DNA of 64,000 nt from Serinicoccus sediminis (GCF_004153545.1 NZ_SDVA01000004.1:160229-224228), one strand, 5' to 3'. Positions 24,973 through 32,900 are shown, counted from the first letter of the stretch. Numbers and translations: made by a program. Notes: generated by a model from the sequence alone, not told the origin.

Positions 24973-26226
24973 TCAGCGCGGTCCCGACGAGAGCGAGCCG
25001 CCCGGCCGGCCACCGTCGAGGTCCAGCTGGCCGCCGGCGAGGCGGATGTCGGTGCGGCGGGCGCGGTCGAGGTAGCTGCGGGACTTCTCGACCTCGCCCT
25101 CGAGCACGCCGATGGTCTGCGACATGCCGTCCAGCGCCTGGACCCGGAACTCGTCGATCGCGTCCATGGTCGCGTAGATGTTGCCGAACGCCGCCTGCAG
25201 CTGCTCCAGCCCGAGGGTCGAGGAGGCCGCCTGCTCCTGGATGGCGACCGAGTTGTCCCGCAGCAGCTCGCTGGTGCTCTGGATCATCTGCGACGTGGTC
25301 TGGTTGAGCGCGGTGATCTGGTCGAGCACGAGCTTCTGGTTGTTCAGCGCCTGGGCGACGAGGACCGCCGTGCGCAGCGCCGAGACGGTCGTGGTCGAGG
25401 CGCGGTCCACGCCCTTGATGAGCTCGATGTTGTTCTTCATGACGATGTCGATGGCCAGGTAGTTCTGGATCGACACGGCCAGCTGGGTGAGCAGGTCCTG
25501 ATGCTTCTGCCGGACGTAGAAGAGCACGTCCTCGCGCATCGCCTTGGCGCGGTCCGGGTCGCTGGCGTCCAGCTCGGCGATGGTCGCGGCGACCTTGGCG
25601 TCCAGCTGCTCGGCGATGTAGACGTACTGGTTGAGCCGCCCCATCGACTCCCACAGCTGCTGCTTCTCCAGGTTGAGCGCCGCGTTGTCCTTGCCGAGCT
25701 CGTCCTGCCCGCTGCGCAGGGCGTGCAGGATGGCGTCGAGGTGCTTCTCCGCGGACTCGTACTTCTGGAAGTACTTCGTCATGCGGTCCGAGAACGGCAG
25801 CCGCTCGAACCACTTCTTGACCCCGGTGGCCTGCGCCGGGTCGAGGTCCTCCACGGTGTGCCGCAGCTCGGTCAGCGTCTGGGCGACCTTGGACTCCTTG
25901 GAGACCCCGCCCTGCTGGATCGCGCGGACGGGGGACTTGAGCAGCCGGTTCGAGGTCTCGGCGGCGGCCCGGATGTCGGCGTCGCCCATCGTGCGGACGT
26001 CCGCGGCCCGCTGCGCGAACTCCGGCGACCGGGTCTCGGTCTGGGTCAGCCCGGTGAGGTATGCCTCGACCTTGGCGTCGAGGGCCGGCATCGCCTCGGG
26101 GTCCACCTGCGGCGCCATCCGGGGGGCCGCGGTCTGCGCGACCGGCTCGGACGGGGAGGGGGCGGTCAGCACCAGGGGCTCCGCCTGGGGCTCCGGCGCG
26201 GCGAGCGGCTGCGGCTGGTCGGTCAT
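24973..26226 (-). CDS. telA: TelA/toxic-anion-resistance family protein
   Basis: First gene of the operon, 417 residues. ATG 26226 follows GGAGAG. After a Pro/Glu/Ala-rich start the protein is long helices typical of TelA (PF05816). These include an EKHLDAILHALRSG-type helix, LNLEKQQLW, a Tyr/Glu-rich segment around YVYIAEQLD, and the conserved run SIQNYLAIDIVMKNNIELI near the middle. TelA proteins are linked to tellurite, nisin and beta-lactam tolerance, and comparative work places them in Ter-type stress systems with vWA proteins. The biochemical activity is not known. Here it heads an operon with AAA, kinase, phosphatase, vWA and FHA genes. Confidence 0.88.
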   Translation of the reverse strand: MTDQPQPLAAPEPQAEPLVLTAPSPSEPVAQTAAPRMAPQVDPEAMPALDAKVEAYLTGLTQTETRSPEFAQRAADVRTMGDADIRAAAETSNRLLKSPVRAIQQGGVSKESKVAQTLTELRHTVEDLDPAQATGVKKWFERLPFSDRMTKYFQKYESAEKHLDAILHALRSGQDELGKDNAALNLEKQQLWESMGRLNQYVYIAEQLDAKVAATIAELDASDPDRAKAMREDVLFYVRQKHQDLLTQLAVSIQNYLAIDIVMKNNIELIKGVDRASTTTVSALRTAVLVAQALNNQKLVLDQITALNQTTSQMIQSTSELLRDNSVAIQEQAASSTLGLEQLQAAFGNIYATMDAIDEFRVQALDGMSQTIGVLEGEVEKSRSYLDRARRTDIRLAGGQLDLDGGRPGGSLSSGPR

Positions 26227-26292
26227 CGTCTCTCCTCGAGGTGCCTGGTGCGGGGGCCGACGCCCCCGTCGGGACGCGGGCGCACCCGCTGC

Positions 26293-26318
26293 GACGTGCC
26301 CATTGTGTCCCGAGTTCC
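26293..26318 (-). promoter_or_regulatory. Candidate ECF-type promoter of the telA operon
   Basis: On the minus strand GGAAC (26314-26318) and CGTC (26293-26296) are separated by 17 bp, resembling SigE/SigH-class promoters (GGAAC-N16-18-CGTT). A start near 26286 would leave a ~60-nt leader before telA. Confidence 0.3.
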
Positions 26319-26344
26319 ACCTTTTCACACGGGGGCCACCACCC

Positions 26345-26644
26345 TCAGGTACGGATCGTCAGTGCCACGGTGACGACGTCGCCCAGCTCGATCCCCTCGG
26401 CGCGGCGGACGGCGTCCTTCAGCGGCACCCAGAAGGTGCCCTGGCGAGGCCACAGCGAGGTGGTGAAGCCGGTGCCCCCCACCTGGCCGGTGACCGGGAC
26501 CATGCCCCACCCGTAGGTGACCTCCCGCATGACCTGGGTCAGCCACGCGGCCTCCTCCTGCGGCACCACGAGGAAGTGGTACGGCGCCGGCCCGCGCCAC
26601 TCGACCACCTCGCCGGTGAACTCCAGGTCCGGGGGCTCGTCCAT
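26345..26644 (-). CDS. DUF1905 protein
   Basis: Small beta-rich protein of 99 residues that matches the DUF1905 pattern. It opens with a F-x-G-x-V strand and a PYHFLVVPQEEA segment. WGMVPVTGQVGGT follows in the middle and RRAEGIELGDVV near the end. Function is unknown; the fold is a small barrel found alone or fused to other domains. There is no ribosome-binding site, and TAGCGT ends 6 bp before the ATG, which suggests a leaderless transcript divergent from the sulfur operon. Confidence 0.8.
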   Translation of the reverse strand: MDEPPDLEFTGEVVEWRGPAPYHFLVVPQEEAAWLTQVMREVTYGWGMVPVTGQVGGTGFTTSLWPRQGTFWVPLKDAVRRAEGIELGDVVTVALTIRT

Positions 26645-26650
26645 GCCGCC

Positions 26651-26656
26651 ACGCTA
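26651..26656 (-). promoter_or_regulatory. -10 element for leaderless DUF1905 mRNA
   Basis: TAGCGT on the minus strand matches TANNNT and ends 6 bp before the ATG at 26644, the same distance as the -10 of the divergent sulfur gene. Confidence 0.45.
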
Positions 26657-26717
26657 GTGCGCCGGGCGGACCAGGGCTGTCCGTGAGGAGCCGGGAGCCC
26701 GCTGCCCAGCCCGCCTA

Positions 26718-26741
26718 CGACATGCCGTAGTATGTCGACAT
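26718..26741 (+). promoter_or_regulatory. Overlapping operator and -10 of the sulfur operon
   Basis: CGACAT (26718-26723) and ATGTCG (26732-26737) form an inverted repeat with 8-bp spacing. ATGTCGACAT (26732-26741) is a perfect palindrome that covers the start codon. CTACG/CGTAG (26715-26730) is a third symmetric pair. TAGTAT at 26728-26733 is a good -10, 6 bp before ATG 26740. A repressor here would block transcription, for example a sulfide- or persulfide-responsive one; the regulator is unknown. Confidence 0.5.
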
Positions 26742-27978
26742 GAACAGGCTCCTGATCCTGGGGGCGGGCACCGCGGGCACGATGGCCGCCAACCACCTCG
26801 CCAAGGTCCTCGACGACGACTGGTCGATCACCGTGGTGGACCGTGACGTCCACCACCACTACCAACCCGGGTACCTCTTCGTGCCGTTCTGGATGGAGCC
26901 GGACCGGGTGGTCAAGGACCGCCGCGACTTCCTGCCCGCGCGGGCGACCTTCCGGCAGGAGGCCGTCCGGCTGGTCCATCCCGAGCGCAGGCAGGTCGAG
27001 CTCGCGGGCGGCGACCTGCTGGACTACGACTGGCTGGTCATCGCCAGCGGCACGGTGCCCCGGCCCGACCTCGTGCCGGGGATGGGCGACGGGGCGCTGT
27101 GGCGGGACGCGGTGCACGAGTTCTACACCCACGAGGGCGCGGTCGCGCTGAGGGACGCGCTCGCCGGCTTCGACTCCGGTCGGCTGCTCGTCCACGTGAG
27201 CGAGATGCCCATCAAGTGCCCGGTCGCGCCGCTGGAGTTCGCGTTCCTGGCCGAGGACCACTACCGCCGGCGCCGGATCCGGCACCAGGTGGACATCACC
27301 TACGTCACCCCGTTGGACGGCGCCTTCACCAAGCCGGTCGCCTCCGCCGAGCTCGGTGGCCTGCTCGAGGACCGCAGCATCCGCCTCGCCGCCGACTTCG
27401 CCGTCGAGCGGATCGACAACGAGCGTCGACGGCTGGTCGCCTACGACGGCCGGGAGCTGCCCTTCGACCTGCTCGTGACGGTGCCGCCGCACACCGGCCA
27501 GCAGTTCGTCACCGACTCCGGGCTCGGCGACGACGCCGGGTTCGTGCCCGTGGACAAGCACACGCTGCGCAGCCTCGAGCACGAGCGCATCTTCGTCCTG
27601 GGCGACGCGAGCGACATACCCACCTCCAAGGCGGGCTCGGTCGCGCACTTCGCCACCGAGCTGTTCGTCGACAACTTCCTGGCCGCCGTCGCCGGGCGGC
27701 CGCTGCCGAACTCCTTCGACGGGCACGCGAACTGCTTCGTCGAGTCCGGGCGCGGCCAGGCCCTGCTGCTCGACTTCAACTACGACACCCAACCGCTCAA
27801 GGGCGCCTTCCCGGTGCCCGTCGCCGGGCCGATGCGGCTGCTCACCCCCTCCCGGGCCAACCACCTCGGCAAGCTCGTCTTCGAGCAGCTCTACTGGAAG
27901 GTCCTGCTGCCCGGTCACCGGCTCCCCGTCACCGCCCACATGTCGATGGCCGGCAAGAAGCCGCCGGAGGAGGACTGA
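26740..27978 (+). CDS. Sulfide:quinone oxidoreductase-like flavoprotein
   Basis: FAD-dependent NAD(P)H-disulfide reductase superfamily member, 412 residues, of the Sqr/flavocytochrome c sulfide dehydrogenase type. It has the FAD motif GAGTAGTMAA (8-17), VVDRD with acidic end, the ASGTVPRPD strand and the second FAD contact VLGDASDIP. Cys160 in PIKCPVAP is the conserved redox cysteine; the only other cysteine, Cys332 in GHANCFVESG, is placed for the second. The third cysteine of canonical Sqr is absent. Such enzymes oxidise sulfide to sulfane sulfur and pass electrons to quinone. The downstream sulfur-carrier genes support that role. The start appears leaderless. The substrate is inferred, not shown. 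Confidence 0.8.
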   Translation: MNRLLILGAGTAGTMAANHLAKVLDDDWSITVVDRDVHHHYQPGYLFVPFWMEPDRVVKDRRDFLPARATFRQEAVRLVHPERRQVELAGGDLLDYDWLVIASGTVPRPDLVPGMGDGALWRDAVHEFYTHEGAVALRDALAGFDSGRLLVHVSEMPIKCPVAPLEFAFLAEDHYRRRRIRHQVDITYVTPLDGAFTKPVASAELGGLLEDRSIRLAADFAVERIDNERRRLVAYDGRELPFDLLVTVPPHTGQQFVTDSGLGDDAGFVPVDKHTLRSLEHERIFVLGDASDIPTSKAGSVAHFATELFVDNFLAAVAGRPLPNSFDGHANCFVESGRGQALLLDFNYDTQPLKGAFPVPVAGPMRLLTPSRANHLGKLVFEQLYWKVLLPGHRLPVTAHMSMAGKKPPEED

Positions 27979-27983
27979 CCGAG

Positions 27984-28298
27984 ATGCCCACCAACACCCT
28001 GAACGGACGGTCCTTCGCCGTCGACGAGGAGGGCTTCCTCACCGACCGCGACCAGTGGAGCGAGGAGCTCGCGACCGAGCTCGCCGCGCTCATCGGGATC
28101 GAGCTGGACGAGGAGCACCTGGCTCCGCTGCGCTTCATGCGGGAGGACTCCGCGCGCACCGGCGTCACCCCGACGCTGCGCCGGATGCAGACCGTCGGGG
28201 GCTTCGACATCAAGACCCTCTTCGCGCTCTACCCCGGCAAGCCGGCCAAGAAGATGGCCTGGCTGGCCGGTCTGCGCAAACCCGTCGGCTGCGTCTAG
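27984..28298 (+). CDS. TusE/DsrC-family sulfur carrier
   Basis: Small sulfur-carrier protein, 104 residues, 5 bp after the oxidoreductase gene with GGAGGAGG within its end. The N-terminal FAVDEEGFLTD, the middle FMREDSARTGVTPTLRRM and the C-terminus GLRKPVGCV are DsrC-family marks. The penultimate Cys103, which carries the persulfide, is present; the second cysteine of true DsrC, eleven positions earlier, is replaced (here Ala92 region). That pattern fits TusE-type sulfur transfer rather than DsrC cycling with sulfite reductase. No tusBCD or dsrAB genes are seen, so the partner is probably the DsrE-like protein encoded next. Confidence 0.85.
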   Translation: MPTNTLNGRSFAVDEEGFLTDRDQWSEELATELAALIGIELDEEHLAPLRFMREDSARTGVTPTLRRMQTVGGFDIKTLFALYPGKPAKKMAWLAGLRKPVGCV

Positions 28299-28311
28299 GA
28301 AGGCACCCCCC

Positions 28312-28941
28312 GTGAGCACGACCACCAGCACCCTGCCCGAGGGCTTCATCCTCCCCGACTTCGGGGACGCCCCGCGCACGACCCGGACGGTGCAGACCGG
28401 CGAGTCCTCCGCGGTGACCACCACGACGAGCTACGACGGCCCGCGCAAGATGGCCTTCATCTGCTCCAAGGGCAACCTCGACATGGCCTACCCCGCGCTC
28501 ATCATGGGCAACGCCGCCCTCGGTGAGGGGGTGGAGGTCCACCTCTTCTTCACCTTCTGGGGCCTGGACATCATCAACACGAAGACCAACGACAAGCTGC
28601 GCTTCACCATGGCCGGCAACACCGCCATGCACCTCGACGATCTCGGCCGGGTCCGGCCCGGGCTGGAGCACGCGTCGATGCCGCAGGCGCTGGGCAACCT
28701 GCCCGGGATGACCGGCATGGCGACCCGGATGCTCAAGCGGCAGATGGCCGAGCAGGACATCCCGACGGTGCCGGAGTTCCTCGACCTCCTGCAGGCCTCG
28801 GGAGCGCACCTGTATGCCTGCAAGCTCAGCTTCGACATGGCCAAGATGCTGGAGGCGGACCTGCACCCCGGCGTCGAAGGGGTCATCAGCGCCGGCGACT
28901 TCATCGAGATCGCGCAGGGCGCCCAGATCGTCTTCGTCTGA
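28312..28941 (+). CDS. DsrE2-like sulfurtransferase
   Basis: Member of the DsrE/DsrF-like superfamily, 209 residues, start GTG 28312 after AGGAAGG. A ~42-residue Thr/Ser-rich N-terminal extension precedes the Rossmann-like domain. The segment FICSKGNLDMAYPALIMG holds Cys51, and YACKLSFDMAKM holds Cys170; both positions fit the cysteines of DsrE2 proteins. A hydrophobic stretch near 76-88 is usual for this subgroup. DsrE2 proteins hand sulfane sulfur to TusA/DsrC-type carriers. Order Sqr-TusE-DsrE2 makes a short persulfide relay. The gene ends the operon and is followed by a hairpin. Confidence 0.85.
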   Translation: MSTTTSTLPEGFILPDFGDAPRTTRTVQTGESSAVTTTTSYDGPRKMAFICSKGNLDMAYPALIMGNAALGEGVEVHLFFTFWGLDIINTKTNDKLRFTMAGNTAMHLDDLGRVRPGLEHASMPQALGNLPGMTGMATRMLKRQMAEQDIPTVPEFLDLLQASGAHLYACKLSFDMAKMLEADLHPGVEGVISAGDFIEIAQGAQIVFV

Positions 28942-28961
28942 GTCTGCCCGGCTGGTCAGGA

Positions 28962-28985
28962 GGGTGGGACGCGGTCGGTCCACCC
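28962..28985. terminator. Hairpin after the sulfur operon
   Basis: GGGT/ACCC and GGAC/GTCC pair around a 7-nt loop, with one bulged G. It starts 20 bp after the DsrE2 stop. Confidence 0.45.
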
Positions 28986-29175
28986 GCTCGCCCCGGCACA
29001 CCCGCCCCAGAAGCCACAGGCTCACCACCGTGCGGGGACGTTGCCGTACGCAGGGGTGATATCCCGGGCAAAGGGCAACATCTCTGCACCGCGATGCCCG
29101 TGGTACCGAAGTGACGCGTGGTGCTTCCCTGAGCCCGCGCTCCGCTGCGGCCGTGGACGGCGTCGGCCCGGCGGG
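28986..29175. other. Gap between convergent sulfur genes, no gene seen
   Basis: About 190 bp with noticeably more A+T around 29040-29110 than elsewhere. GTTGCC (29040-29045) and GGCAAC (29077-29082) could pair as a long hairpin around GGGTGATATCCC. I see no convincing ORF, tRNA or known riboswitch core. A small RNA or a decayed element is possible. Confidence 0.3.
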
Positions 29176-30903
29176 TCAGCGCAGGCATACCTCGGGCAGG
29201 TCGAACCACCGCAGCTCCGGGGCGCCGCCCGCCTGCTCGTCCCCGGTCTCGGGGAGGGGCTCGCCGGTGGCAGCGGCCAGGACGCGGCGCGCGTCCTCCA
29301 GGTGCTCGGCGAGCAGGTCCTCGCCACCGGTCGGGCCGGGCTCGGGGAGGGTGACCGCGCCGTCGGCGCCGAAGGTGATGTCGGCCAGCCGCACCGGCGG
29401 CTCCACGACGCCCTCGCGGTGCCTCCACAGCCCGGTCGTGACGTCGAACCGGTAGTGACCGAGCAGCCGCCAGCCGTCACGGGCGACCATCCGCACCGCC
29501 TCGACGACGTAGTCGGCCGCGGTGTCGGAGATGAAGTAGTTGAAGTTGACCCGGACCCAGCCCGGCTTGATGCCCTCGCACCCGCTCGTGATCCGCTCCT
29601 GGAAGGCGTGCGACCGGTCGGTGTCGATGCCCAGGAGGGTATGCCCGTAGGGCCCCGCGCAGGAGCAGCCGCCGCGCGCCTGGATGCCGAAGAGGTCGTT
29701 GAGCAGGGCGACGACGTAGTTGTGGTGCAGGTAGGCCCGCTGCCGGCCGCGGACCACGAAGGACAGGATCGACAGCCGCTCGGCGTCGAGGTTGCCGAGC
29801 AGCTGCAGGTCGGGCTCGGCCGACCACGCGCGGACCGCCCGGCCGAGGAACTCGTCCTCCCGCGCCCGGATCGTGGCGACGCCCACCGCCTCCTTGAGCC
29901 GGAAGACGAGACCGGCCCGGATCGCCTCGACGATGGCCGGGGTGCCGCCCTCCTCGCGGTGCTCGGGGTCGGCGAGGTAGGAGTGCTCGGCCGGGTTGAC
30001 GTAGGCCACCGTGCCCCCGCCCGGCACGTCCGGCACCCGGTTGGTGAAGAGCTCCCGGCGGGCGGCCAGCACACCGGGGGTGGACGGCCCGCCGATGAAC
30101 TTGTGCGGGGACAGGAAGACCGCGTCCTTGTAGGCCTGCGAGCGGCCGGCCGGGGCGCTCATCTCGATGTCGACGTAGGGCCCGGCGGCGGCGAAGTCCC
30201 AGAACGCCAGGGCGCCGTGCTCGTGCAGCACCTCGGTGACCGTGTGGGTGTCGGTGATGATGCCGGTGACGTTCGACGCCGCCGAGAAGGACCCGACGAC
30301 CAGGGGACGGTCGGCATACCGCTCCAGCGTCGCGCGCAGGTCGGCGGTGTCGATGTGCCCGTCGGCGTCCATCGCCACCTGCACGACGTCGGCGATGCTC
30401 TCGCGCCAGGGGATCTCGTTGCTGTGGTGCTCGAACGGTCCGATGAGGACGACCGGGCGCTGGTCGGCGGGGATGTGCGCCGAGAGGTGGTGCGCGTCCT
30501 CCAGGACGGAGGGGATCCGCAGCCCGAGGACCCCGACCATCTTGGCGATCGCACCGGTGCACCCGGAGCCGGCGAAGAGCACCACGGTGTCCTCGTCGCC
30601 GCCCACCGCCTCGTGGATGGCGGCGCGGGCGTCCTCGCGCAGCCGCGTCGTCTGCAGCCCGGTGCCGCTGGACTCGGTGTGCGTGTTGGCGTAGCCCGGC
30701 AGGACGACGTCACGGATCGCGTCCTCGATGAAGGTCAGGGCCCGGCCGGACGCCGTGTAGTCGGCGTAGGTGACCCGGCGGCGGCCGTACGGCGTCGTCA
30801 TGACGTGGTCCTCACCGATGACCGACTCGCGGATCCGGCGCAGCAGCGGGTGGTCGCCGGGGTCGGACGTCGTGGTCGGCGGCGCCGGGCTCTGCGTGGT
30901 CAT
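29176..30903 (-). CDS. Class V aminotransferase, cysteine-desulfurase-like
   Basis: PLP-dependent fold-type I enzyme of 575 residues, start ATG 30903. The PLP lysine is in SPHKFIGGPS, the cofactor-binding region in FAGSGCTGA, and GPFEHHSNEIPW is the conserved His-bearing loop. A cysteine-rich loop, GGCSCAGPYGH, sits where desulfurases carry the catalytic Cys. At 575 residues it is longer than IscS/SufS (~400), with an extra C-terminal domain. Related long proteins are annotated only as class V aminotransferases. It converges on the sulfur relay operon, so a cysteine or selenocysteine lyase role is plausible but inferred. Confidence 0.82.
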   Translation of the reverse strand: MTTQSPAPPTTTSDPGDHPLLRRIRESVIGEDHVMTTPYGRRRVTYADYTASGRALTFIEDAIRDVVLPGYANTHTESSGTGLQTTRLREDARAAIHEAVGGDEDTVVLFAGSGCTGAIAKMVGVLGLRIPSVLEDAHHLSAHIPADQRPVVLIGPFEHHSNEIPWRESIADVVQVAMDADGHIDTADLRATLERYADRPLVVGSFSAASNVTGIITDTHTVTEVLHEHGALAFWDFAAAGPYVDIEMSAPAGRSQAYKDAVFLSPHKFIGGPSTPGVLAARRELFTNRVPDVPGGGTVAYVNPAEHSYLADPEHREEGGTPAIVEAIRAGLVFRLKEAVGVATIRAREDEFLGRAVRAWSAEPDLQLLGNLDAERLSILSFVVRGRQRAYLHHNYVVALLNDLFGIQARGGCSCAGPYGHTLLGIDTDRSHAFQERITSGCEGIKPGWVRVNFNYFISDTAADYVVEAVRMVARDGWRLLGHYRFDVTTGLWRHREGVVEPPVRLADITFGADGAVTLPEPGPTGGEDLLAEHLEDARRVLAAATGEPLPETGDEQAGGAPELRWFDLPEVCLR

Positions 30904-31071
30904 GGCGCCCAGCGTGCCGAACCGCCCCGGCCGGCACAACGCGCCTGGTGACGGAAGAGGCATAACGGCGCGGTATGCCTGCAGGTCAGGGCAGCGCGGG
31001 ACGTGACCCTGGCCGGCTGGCGCCGCTGCTGCCGGAAGGGTCGGGACCGCCACGGCTTAGGCTGGAGCGTC

Positions 31072-32367
31072 ATGAGGTCGCCCGGACGGCGACCACCGCG
31101 CGCGGCGGCAGGAGGACCGGTGGAGAGCAGCGGCACACGCCTCGACGACGCCGAGCGTCGGGCCGGGCTGCGGCAGATGCGGGTCGTCGCGACCGGGCTG
31201 CTCGTGCTCATGGCCGTCGTCTACGTCCTCACCCACGACCGGACCGGCGTGTGGGCCTACGTCAACGCCGGCGCCGAGGCCGGGATGATCGGCGCGATCG
31301 CGGACTGGTTCGCCGTGGTGGCGCTGTTCCGGCACCCGCTGGGCCTGCCCATCCCGCACACCGCGCTGGTGCGCCGCCGCAAGGACGACCTCGGCGCCAG
31401 CCTCGAGCAGTTCGTCTCCGACAACTTCCTCACCGCGCCGGTGCTGCGCGAGAAGATCCTCGACGCCCAGGTCGTGCGGCGGCTGGGGGAGTGGCTGCGC
31501 GTGCCCGAGCACGCCGAGCGCGTCGTCACCGAGGCCGTGCCCTTCCTGGTGCGGGCGGTCGAGCGGGTCGACGAGGAGGAGATCCGGGTCCTCGTGGACG
31601 ACGTCATCCTGCCGCGGGTGCGCCGAGAGCCGCTCTCACCCGTGGCCGGCCACCTGCTGGAGCGGGTCATCGAGGACGGCTCGCACCGTGGCCTCGTCGA
31701 CCTCCTGGCCCGTGAGCTGCACGCCTGGCTGGCGCTGCACCAGGACCAGGTCGAGTCGATCGTGCGCTCCCGCGCCCCCGCCTGGGCCCCGACCTGGGTC
31801 AACGACCAGGTCACCCGGCGGGTCTACACCGAGGTGCTGCGCTGGGCCAAGGACGTCAAGGACGACCCGGAGCACAACGTCCGGCACGCGCTCGACGCCT
31901 ACCTCACGGACCTCGGTCGGGACCTGCAGCACGACCCGCGCACCCAGGAGCGCTTCGAGACGCTCAAGCAGCGCGTGCTGGAGCACCCGCAGGTCAGCGC
32001 CACCGGCGTCGCCCTCGGGGAGACGCTGGTCACCTCGGTGCTGGGCGCGCTGGAGGACCCGCACAGCGCGCTGCGCACGCGGATGTACTCCGCGCTCCTC
32101 GGCCTGGGGCGCCAGCTGGCCGAGGACGAGCGGCTGCAGGCCCGGCTCGACGCCTGGACCGCCGACACGGTCGTGGCCCTGGTGGAGCGCTACGGCACCG
32201 AGCTCACCTCCGTCATCTCCGGCACGATCCGCCGCTGGGACGCCCAGGAGGCCTCCGACAAGATCGAGCTGCACGTGGGTCGTGACCTGCAGTTCATCCG
32301 GCTCAACGGCACCGTCGTGGGCGCCCTCGTCGGCGTGACCATCCACGCGCTGTCCCAGCTGCTCTGA
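31072..32367 (+). CDS. DUF445 membrane protein (YjiN-like)
   Basis: Conserved membrane-anchored protein of 431 residues. ATG 31072 is preceded by TAGGCT 8 bp upstream and lacks a clear ribosome site, so a leaderless or near-leaderless mRNA is likely. Marks of DUF445 are visible. A first helix (MRVVATGLLVLMAVVYVL) and the motif GAIADWFAVVALFRHPLG come first, then IPHTALVRRRKDDLG. A long helical cytoplasmic or periplasmic body follows, closed by a final hydrophobic helix at the C-terminus (LNGTVVGALVGVTIHALSQ). Function is unknown. Confidence 0.88.
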   Translation: MRSPGRRPPRAAAGGPVESSGTRLDDAERRAGLRQMRVVATGLLVLMAVVYVLTHDRTGVWAYVNAGAEAGMIGAIADWFAVVALFRHPLGLPIPHTALVRRRKDDLGASLEQFVSDNFLTAPVLREKILDAQVVRRLGEWLRVPEHAERVVTEAVPFLVRAVERVDEEEIRVLVDDVILPRVRREPLSPVAGHLLERVIEDGSHRGLVDLLARELHAWLALHQDQVESIVRSRAPAWAPTWVNDQVTRRVYTEVLRWAKDVKDDPEHNVRHALDAYLTDLGRDLQHDPRTQERFETLKQRVLEHPQVSATGVALGETLVTSVLGALEDPHSALRTRMYSALLGLGRQLAEDERLQARLDAWTADTVVALVERYGTELTSVISGTIRRWDAQEASDKIELHVGRDLQFIRLNGTVVGALVGVTIHALSQLL

Positions 32368-32401
32368 CGGCCCCCGGGGGGGCGAATGCCCGCGCCGACC
32401 C

Positions 32402-32410
32402 TGTGGACAA
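32402..32410 (-). promoter_or_regulatory. DnaA-box-like 9-mer
   Basis: TTGTCCACA on the minus strand matches the actinobacterial DnaA box. It is 40 bp upstream of the ATG at 32451. A single box does not make an origin. Confidence 0.4.
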
Positions 32411-32450
32411 CTTCTGCGCGCGGTCGCGGGTCGGCGGGAGGCTCTGGGGT

Positions 32451-32885
32451 ATGAGCTTCGAGGACCTTCCCCGTGACTGGCCCGCCCGGGTGCTGGACGA
32501 CCCGGTGGTGACCGCCGACGTCGTCGACCTGGTCGTCAGCGACGCCGACCGCAGCGCCGGCGCGCTGGGCTTCCTGCTGTGCCGGCCCGGCGGCACCCTG
32601 GCGCAGCCCGTGGTCGTGGGCGACCTGCGCGGCGAGGACCCGCTCGTCGTCGTCGACCGGATGGTCGAGGTCGTCGCCCACCTGCCGGACACCCCCGGCT
32701 TCGTGCTGGCGGTCGCCCGCGCCAGGGGGCTGGTGGGTGACGCCGACCGGCGCCTGCACCAGCACGCCCTGGACGCGTGCGCGGCGGCCGGTCTCACGCT
32801 GTGGGGCACCTACCTCGCCACCCACGCCGGGGTGACGCACCTGCCGGTGGCGCACGGCCTCGCGCGCCGGCACGGCGCCGCCTGA
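32451..32885 (+). CDS. Small conserved protein of unknown function
   Basis: Family not recognised; 144 residues. ATG 32451 is the last of two in-frame starts and is chosen because the upstream codon lies on the DnaA-box-like sequence. The product is compact and mixed alpha/beta, with DVVDLVVSDADRSAGALGF near the start and a His-containing end (YLATHAGVTHLPVAHG). No signal peptide or membrane helix is present. It stands alone between DUF445 and the helicase. Confidence 0.65.
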   Translation: MSFEDLPRDWPARVLDDPVVTADVVDLVVSDADRSAGALGFLLCRPGGTLAQPVVVGDLRGEDPLVVVDRMVEVVAHLPDTPGFVLAVARARGLVGDADRRLHQHALDACAAAGLTLWGTYLATHAGVTHLPVAHGLARRHGAA

Positions 32886-32900
32886 CCCGCACGCACGGGC

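Noticed and set aside
28986..29175. SAM or other known riboswitch for the sulfur genes
   Set aside because: It lies downstream of both flanking genes, and I could not match any known aptamer core.
32402..32410. Replication origin
   Set aside because: Only one DnaA-like box here and one 11 kb away; no dnaA, dnaN or A+T-rich unwinding region.
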